NCBI GenBank assembly: GCA_052144935.1 | Contig: JBKQPR010000142.1 | Span: 1 to 26,304, forward strand | Length of the DNA stretch: 26,304 nucleotides | Origin: JOPF133 sp052144935 | GTDB lineage: Bacteria > Acidobacteriota > Terriglobia > Bryobacterales > Bryobacteraceae | Direction: 5' to 3' | Part shown: piece after piece, positions 15,866 to 23,960 of the stretch | How the letters are laid out: every line of letters starts with the position of its first letter | Position numbering within the stretch: position 1 is the stretch's first letter | Program-made: the position numbers and the translations under genes | The notes under the pieces: model-generated | The model's input: only the letters and a program-made list of their open reading frames with translations | Databases searched by the model: none | Told to the model about the DNA's origin: nothing

Positions 15866-15885
15866 CGCCGAGACGAATCTCGGCG
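15866..15885 (-). terminator. Possible terminator of the six-gene sigma/ABC operon
   Basis: CGCCGAGA (15866-15873) pairs perfectly with TCTCGGCG (15878-15885) around the tetraloop CGAA. It lies 45 bases after the stop of the last permease gene. No T-run follows on the minus strand, so it may instead protect the 3' end or act with Rho. Confidence 0.35.
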
Positions 15886-15930
15886 GGCCCACGGGGCACC
15901 CCGCCTAAGAGGCTGCGTCCCCGCGTCCCC

Positions 15931-16833
15931 CTACTCCCCGTAGCTGATCTCGGTGGTGCGGGCGCTGGCGGCAGAGTAAATGAGGAAGATGAGCGAAATC
16001 GCCAGCAGGCCGGGGACGGCTACCCAGAATGGGGTGGGGTCGGCGTCCACCACCATCACGTTGAACGGCGGTGGGACCGGGACTTCCACCGGGCACAGGC
16101 TCTTCAGGTAGAAAATCACGCTGATCTTCTTGAGCAGCGTGGGGAGGAAGGGGTTCAGGTTTTCCCATACCCACACTACCGCGGCGGCGATCATGGGGTT
16201 CTTGAAGAACAGGCCGCACATCAGGAATACCGAGCCGTAGCCGATGCAGGCCAAAGCCGTCACCAATACGTAAGAGCCGAGTTGGCCGAGGCCGGGGCCG
16301 TGCATCAGGTAGTCGGTCCAGGCAGGGCCGAAATGGGCGCCGATGGTCAGGAACGCCAGGGCCACGCTGGAGCCAAACAGGGCCAGCGCCACAATCAGCC
16401 CGGCCAGGTATTTTCCGGCCACCAGCAATTCGCGGCGCAGAGGCGTGAGAAAGTAGTAGTGGAGGGTCTTCTCCAGCATCTCGCCGCGGAAGAGGTTCGA
16501 GAAAATGCCCATGCAGCCGAAGAAGATGCCGGCGCGCAGGTAATAGAACAGGAACATGGCGGAGAAGATGATGCTGTCCTCGCCGATGCTGTGGCGGCTG
16601 CCCGCGCCGCGCGAGCGCGAGGCCAGCAGCCAGTGCAGTATGGTGATCGCCACCGGGCCGAGGGCCAGAAAATAAATCCACCAGCCGCGTTTGGAGAGGA
16701 AGGTCTTTTTCAGCTCCAGGCGCATCACGCCGCCGATCTGGCGCAGGACGGTGGAATGGACGAGGCGGCTGCGGGGGTGTTCCCGCGGCTCCGCCGGTGG
16801 AGTTGGCGAGGAGACTGCGCCGGTGGAATTCAT
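15931..16833 (-). CDS. ABC-2 type transporter permease (second pair)
   Basis: A 300-aa membrane protein with about six helices. A Pro-rich cytoplasmic N-terminus precedes RLELKKTFLSKRGWWIYFLA, a typical ABC-2 entry into TM1. Further helices include SAMFLFYYLRAGIFFGCMGI, YLAGLIVALALFGSSVALAF, VLVTALACIGYGSVFLMCGL and a C-terminal LLAISLIFLIYSA. The segment FRGEMLEKTLHYYFLTPLRR, between TM2 and TM3, is the coupling-helix region seen in ABC-2 exporters. Its start overlaps the stop of the preceding ATPase gene (ATGA), so the two should form one transporter. A periplasmic loop with PVEVPVPPPFNVMVVD precedes the last helix. Cargo unknown. Confidence 0.87.
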   Translation of the reverse strand: MNSTGAVSSPTPPAEPREHPRSRLVHSTVLRQIGGVMRLELKKTFLSKRGWWIYFLALGPVAITILHWLLASRSRGAGSRHSIGEDSIIFSAMFLFYYLRAGIFFGCMGIFSNLFRGEMLEKTLHYYFLTPLRRELLVAGKYLAGLIVALALFGSSVALAFLTIGAHFGPAWTDYLMHGPGLGQLGSYVLVTALACIGYGSVFLMCGLFFKNPMIAAAVVWVWENLNPFLPTLLKKISVIFYLKSLCPVEVPVPPPFNVMVVDADPTPFWVAVPGLLAISLIFLIYSAASARTTEISYGE

Positions 16834-17774
16834 TGTGCGGCTCCTTCGGCGCCGATCAGGTATTGATACACCGAGTTGACGTCGTCATCGGCGGGGGCGA
16901 CGGACTCCACTTCCAGGCCGGAATCCAGAATCACGCGGTTCAGCAGCAGGTAGAAGCCATCGGCGTCGCGCGTGCGCAACAGCAGGCCCTTGCCGTCGGC
17001 GGCGATCTTGGCCTCCACCACGTGGTCCTGCAGGAAGAGGCGCGAGGCCAGCAGCGCGGGGCGGTCGCAGCGCACCAGGATCTGCATGGGCTGTTCCTTC
17101 ACCTCGCTGCGCACGCTGTGGATCTGGCCCTCGGCCACCACGTAGCCCTGGCTGAGCAGGACCACCTGGTCGGAGATGCGGTCCACTTCGTGCAGAATGT
17201 GGCTGGAAACGAGCACGTGGCAGCCCTTGTCGCCCCACTGGCGGAACAGCGCGATGGCTTCGGCGCGGGCCAGCGGGTCGAGGCCGTTCAAGGGCTCGTC
17301 GAGGATGATGACCGTGGGATCGTGGGCAATCGCCTGGGCCAGTTTGACGCGCTGGCGCATGCCTTTGCTGTAGGCCGCGACGGGGCGGTTGGCGGCGTCC
17401 ATCAGACCTGCCAGTTCGAGCGAGTTGCGGGTCCGTTGGTCGCACTCGGCGGGCAGGTATCCGAACATCAAAAGGAAGGAGTAGATGAACTGGTAACCGG
17501 TGAGGCCCTTGGGAAAGGCGTCGAACTGGGCGCAGTAGCCGACCATGCGGCAGAGCTGTTCGGGGTGGGTAGGCGAGACGCCCAGCACGGAGATCTGTCC
17601 CTGGGTGGGGCGGATCAGCCCGCAGACCAGGTTCATGAGGGTGGTTTTGCCGGAGCCGTTGGGTCCGACCAGGCTGGTGATGCCGGGCGGAATCGAGAGG
17701 CTCACCTTGTTGATGCCCAGCACTTCGCCGTAGAAGCGCGAGACATTGTCGAAGACGATCGAATCGCCGCTCAC
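16830..17774 (-). CDS. ABC transporter ATPase of ABC-2 type (second pair)
   Basis: A 314-aa ATPase starting at GTG 17774, which overlaps the previous permease stop by 4 bp; the longer open frame upstream is the permease read in another frame. Walker A is GPNGSGKTT (residues 37-45), the Q-loop is GYCAQFDAFPKGLTGYQF, the signature is YSKGMRQRVKLAQAIA, Walker B is VIILDEPLNGLDP and the H-loop is VSSHILHEVD. The C-terminal ~100 residues (QPMQILVRCDRPALLASRLF and on) form the accessory domain common in this exporter family. Its product probably pairs with the permease that follows. It is clearly distinct in sequence from the other ATPase of the operon, so this is not a recent duplication. Confidence 0.93.
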   Translation of the reverse strand: MSGDSIVFDNVSRFYGEVLGINKVSLSIPPGITSLVGPNGSGKTTLMNLVCGLIRPTQGQISVLGVSPTHPEQLCRMVGYCAQFDAFPKGLTGYQFIYSFLLMFGYLPAECDQRTRNSLELAGLMDAANRPVAAYSKGMRQRVKLAQAIAHDPTVIILDEPLNGLDPLARAEAIALFRQWGDKGCHVLVSSHILHEVDRISDQVVLLSQGYVVAEGQIHSVRSEVKEQPMQILVRCDRPALLASRLFLQDHVVEAKIAADGKGLLLRTRDADGFYLLLNRVILDSGLEVESVAPADDDVNSVYQYLIGAEGAAQ

Positions 17775-18673
17775 CGCACCACCTCCGTGCCGCGGATCTT
17801 GCGCGCCAGCATGTAGAGGCAGATCAGGCAGAGGGCGCCCAGGGCCATCCAGCAGCACCACAGGGGCAGCTCCTGGCCCTCCGGCACGCGGAAGAAGACG
17901 GCCCCGTTGGTGGTGTGCTCCGAGCCCTCGAAGAGCTGCACCCATACCGAACCGATCAGGTGGCTGATGTTGAACAGGTGGCCCCACTTGGTGCGCTGCA
18001 CGCCGTTGATGGTCACGCCGAAGCCCGCGGCCACGAAGAAGACACCGAACATCAGGCCGCCGGCGGCGGGCTTCCACTTCACCCAGGCGGAAAGAGCCAG
18101 AGCCAGAAGGGCGAGAATGAGGATCCAAACCCACGCGCCGAAGAACATCCCGGAGGCGTAGCGCGCATGATCCGTCATCCAGCTCCATCCTTCCAGGTAG
18201 CCTTCCAGGCCGAAGAGCAGCAGGCCGGGCACCCAGGTCATCAGCGACATCAGAATCAGCAGTACCGACATTTTGCCGAGCACGTATTCGACGCGCGAAA
18301 AAGGCCGCGCCAGGTACAGCGAGAGGGCGTTGTTGGCGAGATCGGGCGATACCTGGCCGGGGCCAATGAACGAGGCCAGAAACAGCGCCAGCATGCTCTG
18401 CCAGCCCAGCAGCGACATAAAAAACACGACGTTGATGGAGATCAGACGGTTGGCGCCCTGCACGCCCAGAAGGCCCAGCGCGCTGGCGTTGTGCTGCACA
18501 TAGATGATCAGCGCGCAGATCAGCGGATAGATGTAGCTGGCCAGGAAGAAGAGGGTGAGGAAGCGCGAGCGGTGCAGGTCCTCGAAGGCGTAGCGCGGGA
18601 TCACCCAGAGACGCGCCAGCCGTCCCGTGAGAGCGCCTTCGTAAGGCCGGTAGGTCTTTTTATAAACGGCCAT
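17771..18673 (-). CDS. ABC-2 type transporter permease (first pair)
   Basis: A 300-aa multi-pass protein starting MAVYKKTYRPYEGALTGRLA. About six helices are visible, including FLTLFFLASYIYPLICALII, INVVFFMSLLGWQSMLALFL, LGKMSVLLILMSLMTWVPGL, WVWILILALLALALSAW, GLMFGVFFVAAGFGVTING and WCCWMALGALCLICLYMLA. The segment GQVSPDLANNALSLYLARPF is the ABC-2 coupling region ('arm' plus 'SRxEY'). The start lies 14 bp inside the preceding ATPase gene and the stop overlaps the next GTG, so expression is translationally coupled on both sides. Periplasmic loops are short. Cargo unknown. Confidence 0.87.
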   Translation of the reverse strand: MAVYKKTYRPYEGALTGRLARLWVIPRYAFEDLHRSRFLTLFFLASYIYPLICALIIYVQHNASALGLLGVQGANRLISINVVFFMSLLGWQSMLALFLASFIGPGQVSPDLANNALSLYLARPFSRVEYVLGKMSVLLILMSLMTWVPGLLLFGLEGYLEGWSWMTDHARYASGMFFGAWVWILILALLALALSAWVKWKPAAGGLMFGVFFVAAGFGVTINGVQRTKWGHLFNISHLIGSVWVQLFEGSEHTTNGAVFFRVPEGQELPLWCCWMALGALCLICLYMLARKIRGTEVVR

Positions 18674-19592
18674 CGGCGGTCTCCATGGCTTTGAGAAAGA
18701 TGTCTTCCAGCGAATCGCGCTTGTGGTTGAGGCGGCGGATCTGCACGTCTTGCGCCGCAGCTACTTCGTAGAGACGGCGCACTTCCAGGCCATCGGGCAG
18801 CACCAGCTTGATGCGGCCCTGCACGCCGGGCGCGGTTTCACAGCCCAGCGTCCGGATGGCGTCGAGGAAGTTGCCGTTGTGCTCCCCGCGGGTTTCGATT
18901 TCCAGAAAGCGGCGGTTGGAGCGGCGCTCCTCTTCCAGATTGCAGAACGCGGCGATGCGGCCATCCTTGAGGATGAGCACCTCGTCGCAGCACTCCTCCA
19001 CATCGCGCAGCAGGTGCGAGGAGAGGATCAGGTGGAGATCGCCGCGGTCGCGAATCTCCTGAATGAGTTGGATCATGCGGCTGCGCGCGGGCGGGTCCAG
19101 GCCGTTGGTGGGTTCGTCGAGAAACAGCAGCTTGGGGCCGTGGGCGATGGCCTGCGCCAGCTTGGCGGATTGCTTCATGCCCAGCGAGTAAGTGCCCAGC
19201 GTGCGGTAGCGGACCTCGCCCAGGCCGACGTAGAAGAAGGCTTCGTGGGCGCGTTCCAGGGCGTGCTCTCGCGGCAGGCCGGCCAGCTCGGCCATCAGCC
19301 GGACGAAGTGCACACCGGTCATCGAAGCAATGAAGGCGTCGTTTTCCGGCATGTAGCCGATCAGGCTGCGCACTTCGCGCGCGTGCGTGCGGATATCGCG
19401 GCCCAGAATTCGCGCGGTGCCCGCGAACGGCTTGTGAAAGCCCAGCAGGGTGTTGAGCAAGGTGCTCTTGCCGGCCCCGTTGGGGCCCAGCAGACCGATG
19501 GAGCGGCCCGTGAGCGAAGCCTTCAATTGCTTGAGGATGGCGCGCGAACCGAAGCGCACCTCCAGGCCATCCAGATCGATTACCGGGTCCAT
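18660..19592 (-). CDS. ABC transporter ATPase of ABC-2 type (first pair)
   Basis: A 310-aa ATPase with Walker A GPNGAGKST (residues 36-44), MPENDAFIASMTGVHF in the Q-loop region where the usual Gln is replaced (MPEND), the signature YSLGMKQSAKLAQA, Walker B LLFLDEPTNGLDP and H-loop LSSHLLRDVE. A C-terminal accessory domain of ~90 residues ends in LNHKRDSLEDIFLKAM, the usual ending of drug/exporter ATPases. Its ATG shares one base with the stop of the FecR gene (TAATG) and its 3' end overlaps the following permease by 14 bp. It probably powers that permease. The absent Q-loop Gln, with Glu in its place, is common in this subfamily and does not by itself imply inactivity. Confidence 0.93.
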   Translation of the reverse strand: MDPVIDLDGLEVRFGSRAILKQLKASLTGRSIGLLGPNGAGKSTLLNTLLGFHKPFAGTARILGRDIRTHAREVRSLIGYMPENDAFIASMTGVHFVRLMAELAGLPREHALERAHEAFFYVGLGEVRYRTLGTYSLGMKQSAKLAQAIAHGPKLLFLDEPTNGLDPPARSRMIQLIQEIRDRGDLHLILSSHLLRDVEECCDEVLILKDGRIAAFCNLEEERRSNRRFLEIETRGEHNGNFLDAIRTLGCETAPGVQGRIKLVLPDGLEVRRLYEVAAAQDVQIRRLNHKRDSLEDIFLKAMETADGRL

Positions 19593-22129
19593 TACTTATT
19601 TATAAACGCATGCTGCGGGCGGCGTGTTCCCTGGAACTGGCCGAGCGGCAGCACATCGCCGACCACCCCCATGAGGTTGCCGCCGACGAGGCTCGAAATA
19701 CCCTGGCCCAGCGCGTTGCCGTTGCCGGCCACGGTGATGCGGTCGGGTTCGCCATACGCGGCGATGAACAGGGGCTTCATGTGGGCCAACCCCTGCATGG
19801 CACTAGCCTGGCCGGGGCGGCCCTGCGGGATAAACGCGCCCAGCAGGTTGGCCAGCGGCGCCAGCGTAGTGCCGAGATTCTGATACACCACCAGCGAGAA
19901 ATTGGCGTGCCGGTCGTGCGGCTCCAGGGCCACAAACTGCGCCGAGTGGGAGATGGACGTTCCCATGGTCTTCACCTGGATCGCGTGCGCCACCAGGGCG
20001 CGTGTGAGGCCGGCGATCAGGTAGCCATCCGCGAAGGTGTAGTGGACCTCAGTGAGCGGGTTGGGGTCGGCGCCGGCGATCATGTAATAGACCCGGCCCT
20101 CCACGGTCTCCTGGGAAGTACGCAGCGGCTTGCCGCCGGCCCCGTTGGGCGCCAAGGCGGCCCGCTGGTTGTAGGCCGCGACCGCCTTCTGCAGGGTGGC
20201 CTGCAGGCGGGTGGGGTCGTACACTTCCGCCACCAGTTTGATGGACGGAACGGGGAAAGCGGGTCCATCGAGCGAAATCGAAAACTCGCCGCCCAGGCTG
20301 GCAGCCAGATCGTCGTGGACATCGAAGCCCGTCGCTTGGCGGATGTCCTCGAAGACCTTCTGCGCGTCGGCCGGAGAACGCTGCTGGAGCGTGACCATCT
20401 CATCCAAAATGGCGGCCGGGCTCTTCACGGTGGCGGCGGCCACCACGGTGGCCTCGGGCGAGATGTAATCGAGCGATCCCATCGGCGAGGGTTCGGCCAG
20501 CCAGGAAGCGATGCCGGTGCGCGGGCCATCGAAGCCCAGCGAGGCGGACATCTCCATCTGCTGGTCCATTTCCTTCTGCTCACACACGAGGTAGCGGAGG
20601 CCCGCCATGCGCTGCGCGGCCAGGCGCGAGAGGTCGGCGCACAACAACAGGCCGGCGCCGTTGCGGTAGGACTCCTGGATGCGCGCGTAGAACGGCGTGC
20701 CCTGAATGCTGGCGGGGCCATCCAGAGCGGCTGCCAGAGCCTCCACGCTTTCCTTCACGGGGCCGAACACCACCAGCGAGCCGCGGGTCTGGACATGCAT
20801 CGCGGGGGCGTTCTTCTGGAGGAACTCGGCGAATCCGTCGCGCCGGATTTCGGCGATCAGCACGGGCGGCTGTACTTTGCCGTCCGCGCCGGTGAAACCG
20901 GCGATATCGATTTCGTCGCCCAGGTAATCGGAGGCGGCGCGCAGTTTTTCAATGACCGGCTCGATGTTCGCGCCGCGGTTGTCCCACCAGGCGCGCAACT
21001 CGGGGCTTTCGGCGAGCTTGGAATGCAGCACGGTCTGGGCCTCGGCCAGGTAAGCGGAGAGGTTCGGGATGCTGGCGAAAAACACCGTGGAGGCCGGCAG
21101 ATGGCCCACCAGGCTGCTCGAGTAGCGCAGCGCCGGCAGGTGAATCTGCTGCAGGCCGGCGCGCAGCGAGTCCAGCTCCTTGTAAAGTTGGTCGCGGTTG
21201 CGGCTCCAGGCGATGTCTTCCTTCACCGACTCGGGCTCGATGTACGGGCTGGTGACGGCCTGGTCGCCGGGGTGCAGAATCTTCTCCTGGTTGTCCTGGG
21301 AAACATGCACTTCGCCTTCCACCACGGAAATGCGCGATCCCTTTACGCCCGCGCTGACGCTGAAGATGGTGCCCGTGACCGCCACGCGGCAATCCGCCGT
21401 GGACACGTAGAGATGCCCCTTGCGGCGCTTGGCGGCATGCACCAGAACGCTGCCGCGGGCCAGGCGAATAGTGATATCGCCGGCGGTCCCGGAAGTGGCG
21501 AACCCGGAGCGCTCGCGCATCTCGACCTCGGAACCGTCGCGCAGCAGCAGCATAGCGCCGGAGTCCTTGGCGGTGCGGATTTCCAGGCCATCCGGCAGAT
21601 CCTGTCCGGCGGCCAGAGGGTGGATGCCGTCGGCGGCGAGGACGTAAAGCTGGCCATTGACGGCTTCCACCACGGGGTGGCCGGTGCGGACGCCGTTTTG
21701 ATCGACGGCGAACCAGATGGATACGCCCGCGGTAGCTACCAAGACCGCGGCCACGGCCCAGCGGACCGGGTGACCGTAAGGGCGCGCCGGGACCGGGCGG
21801 GGGGCCGGCATCACGGTGACACGGCCTTCGTACACGTGGCGGCAGGACACGCATTGGTGCAGGTGGTCCTGTACCAGGGTAGCGCGGGCGGCGGGCAGGC
21901 GGCCCGAGCGGTATTCGGGCAGGAGCGCCTGGAAATCGGCGCAGTTGCGGATCTGGCCCGTGGGCGCGGGTGCGTGCTCCGCCGGCGGGGCCTCCGCGTG
22001 AGCGGCCAGGCGCGCCCACACGCGGGCGGCGGCGGCTTCAATCACCATGGGGTCTACGGATTCATTGCGGATCTCTTGCACGGCATTTTCCAGAACGGGA
22101 TCGATGGGTTCGAATTCAGCGGGGGTCAT
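19592..22129 (-). CDS. Zinc-finger anti-sigma/FecR-domain membrane protein with a large C-terminal periplasmic region
   Basis: An 845-aa membrane protein. The cytoplasmic N-terminus (about 1-122) carries a zinc-finger anti-sigma motif, HLHQCVSC (H89, C93, C96), in a helical setting. One membrane helix follows at 123-142 (WAVAAVLVATAGVSIWFAV). The periplasmic side begins with a FecR domain at about 152-285 (VNGQLYVLAADGIHPLAAGQ, MLLLRDGSEVEMRERSGF, TGTIFSVSA, VVEGEVHVSQ). About 550 further residues recall DUF3352-like proteins: LPASTVFFASIPNLSAYLAE, GPVKESVEALAAAL, SLGGEFSISLDG, GRVYYMIAGADP. I chose ATG 22129, preceded by GGAGGAG; it overlaps the sigma stop (ATGA). It should hold the sigma factor at the membrane and release it on a periplasmic signal. 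The role of the C-terminal region is unknown. Confidence 0.9.
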   Translation of the reverse strand: MTPAEFEPIDPVLENAVQEIRNESVDPMVIEAAAARVWARLAAHAEAPPAEHAPAPTGQIRNCADFQALLPEYRSGRLPAARATLVQDHLHQCVSCRHVYEGRVTVMPAPRPVPARPYGHPVRWAVAAVLVATAGVSIWFAVDQNGVRTGHPVVEAVNGQLYVLAADGIHPLAAGQDLPDGLEIRTAKDSGAMLLLRDGSEVEMRERSGFATSGTAGDITIRLARGSVLVHAAKRRKGHLYVSTADCRVAVTGTIFSVSAGVKGSRISVVEGEVHVSQDNQEKILHPGDQAVTSPYIEPESVKEDIAWSRNRDQLYKELDSLRAGLQQIHLPALRYSSSLVGHLPASTVFFASIPNLSAYLAEAQTVLHSKLAESPELRAWWDNRGANIEPVIEKLRAASDYLGDEIDIAGFTGADGKVQPPVLIAEIRRDGFAEFLQKNAPAMHVQTRGSLVVFGPVKESVEALAAALDGPASIQGTPFYARIQESYRNGAGLLLCADLSRLAAQRMAGLRYLVCEQKEMDQQMEMSASLGFDGPRTGIASWLAEPSPMGSLDYISPEATVVAAATVKSPAAILDEMVTLQQRSPADAQKVFEDIRQATGFDVHDDLAASLGGEFSISLDGPAFPVPSIKLVAEVYDPTRLQATLQKAVAAYNQRAALAPNGAGGKPLRTSQETVEGRVYYMIAGADPNPLTEVHYTFADGYLIAGLTRALVAHAIQVKTMGTSISHSAQFVALEPHDRHANFSLVVYQNLGTTLAPLANLLGAFIPQGRPGQASAMQGLAHMKPLFIAAYGEPDRITVAGNGNALGQGISSLVGGNLMGVVGDVLPLGQFQGTRRPQHAFINK

Positions 22130-22683
22130 GCTACTCCTCCCAGGTAAGCTTTGTATTCTCTCTCCAGACGGTCGCGGGTGCGGGAAAGGGTCACCGCCAC
22201 GGTGCCGGGAGTGGTGTTCAGCAGGCGCGCGATCTCGGGATTGTCCTTGCCTTCGAAGAAACGCAGGGTGAACATTTCGGCGATGCGCGGGCTGAGGCGC
22301 GCCAGGGCGCCGCGCAGCCATTCGCGGATCTCGCCCGCGGCGTGGGCGCGGTCGGGGCCGCGGTGGGCGGATTCGGCCAGCACCGGCTCCAGGCCCTCTA
22401 GCGGAATACTGCGGGCGGCCTGCCGCGAGCGGATCAGGTCCAGCGCGGCGTTTACCGCGGCACGGTGCAGGAAACTGGCAATATTGTCGACCGGCTCGGC
22501 GGAGGGGTCGCGTTTGATCATCCGCAGGAATACGTTTTGGAGGACGTCTTCGGCGTCGCCGGCATTGCCGGTGACGCGGTAAGCGGCGCGAAACACCATG
22601 GCGTGGTGCTCGCGGAAGACGCGCTCCAAATCCGCGGCGGACGCTTGAACGGGGTCCATAGGTGCGGCCATTAGCGCTTTCAT
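22126..22683 (-). CDS. ECF-family sigma factor, first gene of the sigma/FecR/ABC operon
   Basis: A sigma factor of about 185 aa. Region 2 is DLERVFREHHAMVFRAAYRV, GDAEDVLQNVFLRMIKRD and IASFLHRAAVNAALDLIRSR. Region 4 is WLRGALARLSPRIAEMFTLR, FFEGKDNPEIARLLNTTPGT and VAVTLSRTRDRLEREYKAYL. Start choice is uncertain: ATGs at 22683, 22671 and 22659 are in frame, and TAGGA lies just before the first and 11-15 bases before the second. The frame is open further upstream, but those residues are Pro-rich and not sigma-like. The stop overlaps the FecR start by 4 bp, so the sigma factor and its inhibitor are coupled. The gene upstream on the opposite strand starts within about 90 bp, so the two share a promoter region. 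Confidence 0.93.
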   Translation of the reverse strand: MKALMAAPMDPVQASAADLERVFREHHAMVFRAAYRVTGNAGDAEDVLQNVFLRMIKRDPSAEPVDNIASFLHRAAVNAALDLIRSRQAARSIPLEGLEPVLAESAHRGPDRAHAAGEIREWLRGALARLSPRIAEMFTLRFFEGKDNPEIARLLNTTPGTVAVTLSRTRDRLEREYKAYLGGVA

Positions 22684-22765
22684 CCTACCAATTGACGGGG
22701 TGGAGGGGCCGGAATTAGCGGGAGGGGGCAGCGGAGGCGCCTTCCGGATGCGCGATAATGAGGTC

Positions 22766-23083
22766 ATGCAGATGGCCAGAGCGTTCGCACACCACGCACA
22801 ACTCGACGAGGCTATCCGAGAAATCGTGCCGGCGCTTGGCCCCGATGTCGTCAGTCTGAACTACTCCCTTGGGTACGATTGGACTGGAGACGAGGCGATC
22901 TTCTTCAGAATCGTCCTTTCCGCTCGAGCCAGCCAGCGAGACCAGTTGCGGAAGGCCACCAACCAAATCGAAGAGACCATTCAGCAGCGCCTCCGGCCCC
23001 TCGAAGAATGGGGCGTCCTCCATTACTTCAGTTACCGCAGCCCGGCCGAACAGGCTGAAAGCAAGGACAAAGCGTGGGTGTGA
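22766..23083 (+). CDS. Small hypothetical protein, partner of a HEPN-domain gene
   Basis: A soluble protein of about 105 aa with an N-terminal helix (AFAHHAQLDEAIREIVPALG), a strand-like middle (VVSLNYSLGYDWTGDEAIFF, then RIVLSARA) and a helical C-terminus ending WGVLHYFSYRSPAEQAESKD. I recall similar small proteins directly preceding HEPN-domain genes, and here the HEPN start follows the stop by 3 bp. ATGs at 22748, 22766 and 22772 are possible; GAGG lies before the last two. A toxin-antitoxin-like pairing is possible by context but unproven. It shows no nucleotidyltransferase motif. Confidence 0.75.
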   Translation: MQMARAFAHHAQLDEAIREIVPALGPDVVSLNYSLGYDWTGDEAIFFRIVLSARASQRDQLRKATNQIEETIQQRLRPLEEWGVLHYFSYRSPAEQAESKDKAWV

Positions 23084-23086
23084 CCG

Positions 23087-23206
23087 ATGGCATACGCCGA
23101 GGATCTGCTTGAGTTGGCACGGCACCTGGCGCTGGAGCCGACCGGTGCTCGTCAAGCCTGCCTGAGAAGGGCCGTTTCCACGGCGTACTACGCGCTGTTT
23201 CATTTT
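23087..23206 (+). pseudogene. 5' fragment of a HEPN-domain protein gene
   Basis: The first ~40 residues (MAYAEDLLELARHLALEPTG, then ARQACLRRAVSTAYYALFHF) match the N-terminal helix pair of a HEPN-domain protein, in which RRAVSTAYYALFH is characteristic. The homology stops near 23200-23206; the rest of the open frame to 23416 reads Arg/Lys-rich sequence that is antisense to a different gene start. The HEPN domain normally needs ~100 further residues, so the gene is truncated by a deletion or recombination. Confidence 0.75.
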
Positions 23207-23272
23207 GGCGGGTTCTTGGGCAGGCATCAGAAGCGCGCCCGAGAGGAAAAGGAAAAGAGTCGCGATTCGCAT
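23204..23272 (-). pseudogene. 5' fragment of a secreted-protein gene (signal peptide only)
   Basis: A minus-strand ATG at 23272 is preceded by GGGAG and five bases, a strong ribosome site. It encodes MRIATLFLFLSGALLMPAQE, a complete signal peptide with a short h-region and PAQ cleavage site. The open frame then runs antisense through the HEPN and partner genes with no protein-like character. It seems to be the start of an exported protein gene whose body was lost at the same junction that truncated the HEPN gene. Confidence 0.6.
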
Positions 23273-23504
23273 ATACACTCCCTTTGTGGAACAGCGGTGT
23301 TCCGCTCAGGACCACGGCCCGGAGCAGCAATCACGAATAATCACACGGATTGCATTACTCCGCCGATCCCCGTCTTTCGCCGCGGTTGGGATTTCGCAGG
23401 TATACCCTATCATTGACAACGTTCAGGGAGACTCCAATGGCCTGAAGTATGCAGTGAATGCGGAGCGCACGTCCACAACGTTGAAAGATATCGGCAAGTT
23501 CTTC
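23273..23504. other. Intergenic stretch right of the truncation junction
   Basis: No credible gene. GGAACA and TGTTCC (23287-23302) form a small hairpin. The + strand open frame through here lacks a ribosome site and domain resemblance. Confidence 0.4.
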
Positions 23505-23960
23505 TTATTTTATCTCACTCGAATCTCCTGGCATCAGGCCTTCGTCCAGCTCCAGCTTGGCCCCGACGGCAAGACCCCTCGTTACGATTTCGAGTCGATC
23601 CGTGCGATGGGCGATCGCTTCCTGGTGGAGTCGGTCCCAGCGACGACCCCCTACGCGTGGCAGGCCAGCGAAGACTCCGCCGGCGAAGCCCCAACTGTCC
23701 CGGACAAGCTTCAGTGTCTCCGGCGATTTCCATCGGAGCAAATAGCAGGCCCCCGACAGGACAGCTCCTGGGAGGATCGTCCATATGAGGATCGATCCGA
23801 AATAGAACAACGGCAGTTTCCACGAGTAGGCGCCCCTGAAGCACCCCAGTAATGCTTTGGGAAGTGCGTACAACACGGATGGGAGTAGACTGCTTGTCAG
23901 AACAACGGTGACGAGCATCGAAAGAGCGCATACAACGAATTGAACCAACAGCTTGGCCAT
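23505..23960 (-). CDS. Hypothetical small membrane protein
   Basis: A 151-aa protein with ATG 23960 preceded by CTAAGGAAC. Two clear hydrophobic blocks occupy the N-terminal half: LLVQFVVCALSMLVTVVLTS with LLPSVLYALPKALLG, and LPLFYFGSILIWTILPGAVL with SGACYLL. A weaker one is SWGFAGGVFAGL. The C-terminal ~45 residues are polar and less convincing, so the 3' part may be altered. I do not recognise the family. It sits in a region of rearranged fragments and has no evident operon partner. Confidence 0.6.
   Translation of the reverse strand: MAKLLVQFVVCALSMLVTVVLTSSLLPSVLYALPKALLGCFRGAYSWKLPLFYFGSILIWTILPGAVLSGACYLLRWKSPETLKLVRDSWGFAGGVFAGLPRVGGRRWDRLHQEAIAHRTDRLEIVTRGLAVGAKLELDEGLMPGDSSEIK

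Noticed and set aside
19610..22147. 845-codon plus-strand open frame opposite the FecR gene
   Set aside because: Shadow of the FecR gene; the minus-strand reading has clear zinc-finger, TM and FecR motifs.
23205..23852. 215-codon plus-strand open frame
   Set aside because: It is antisense to the small membrane protein and the secreted-protein start, with no domain or credible start.
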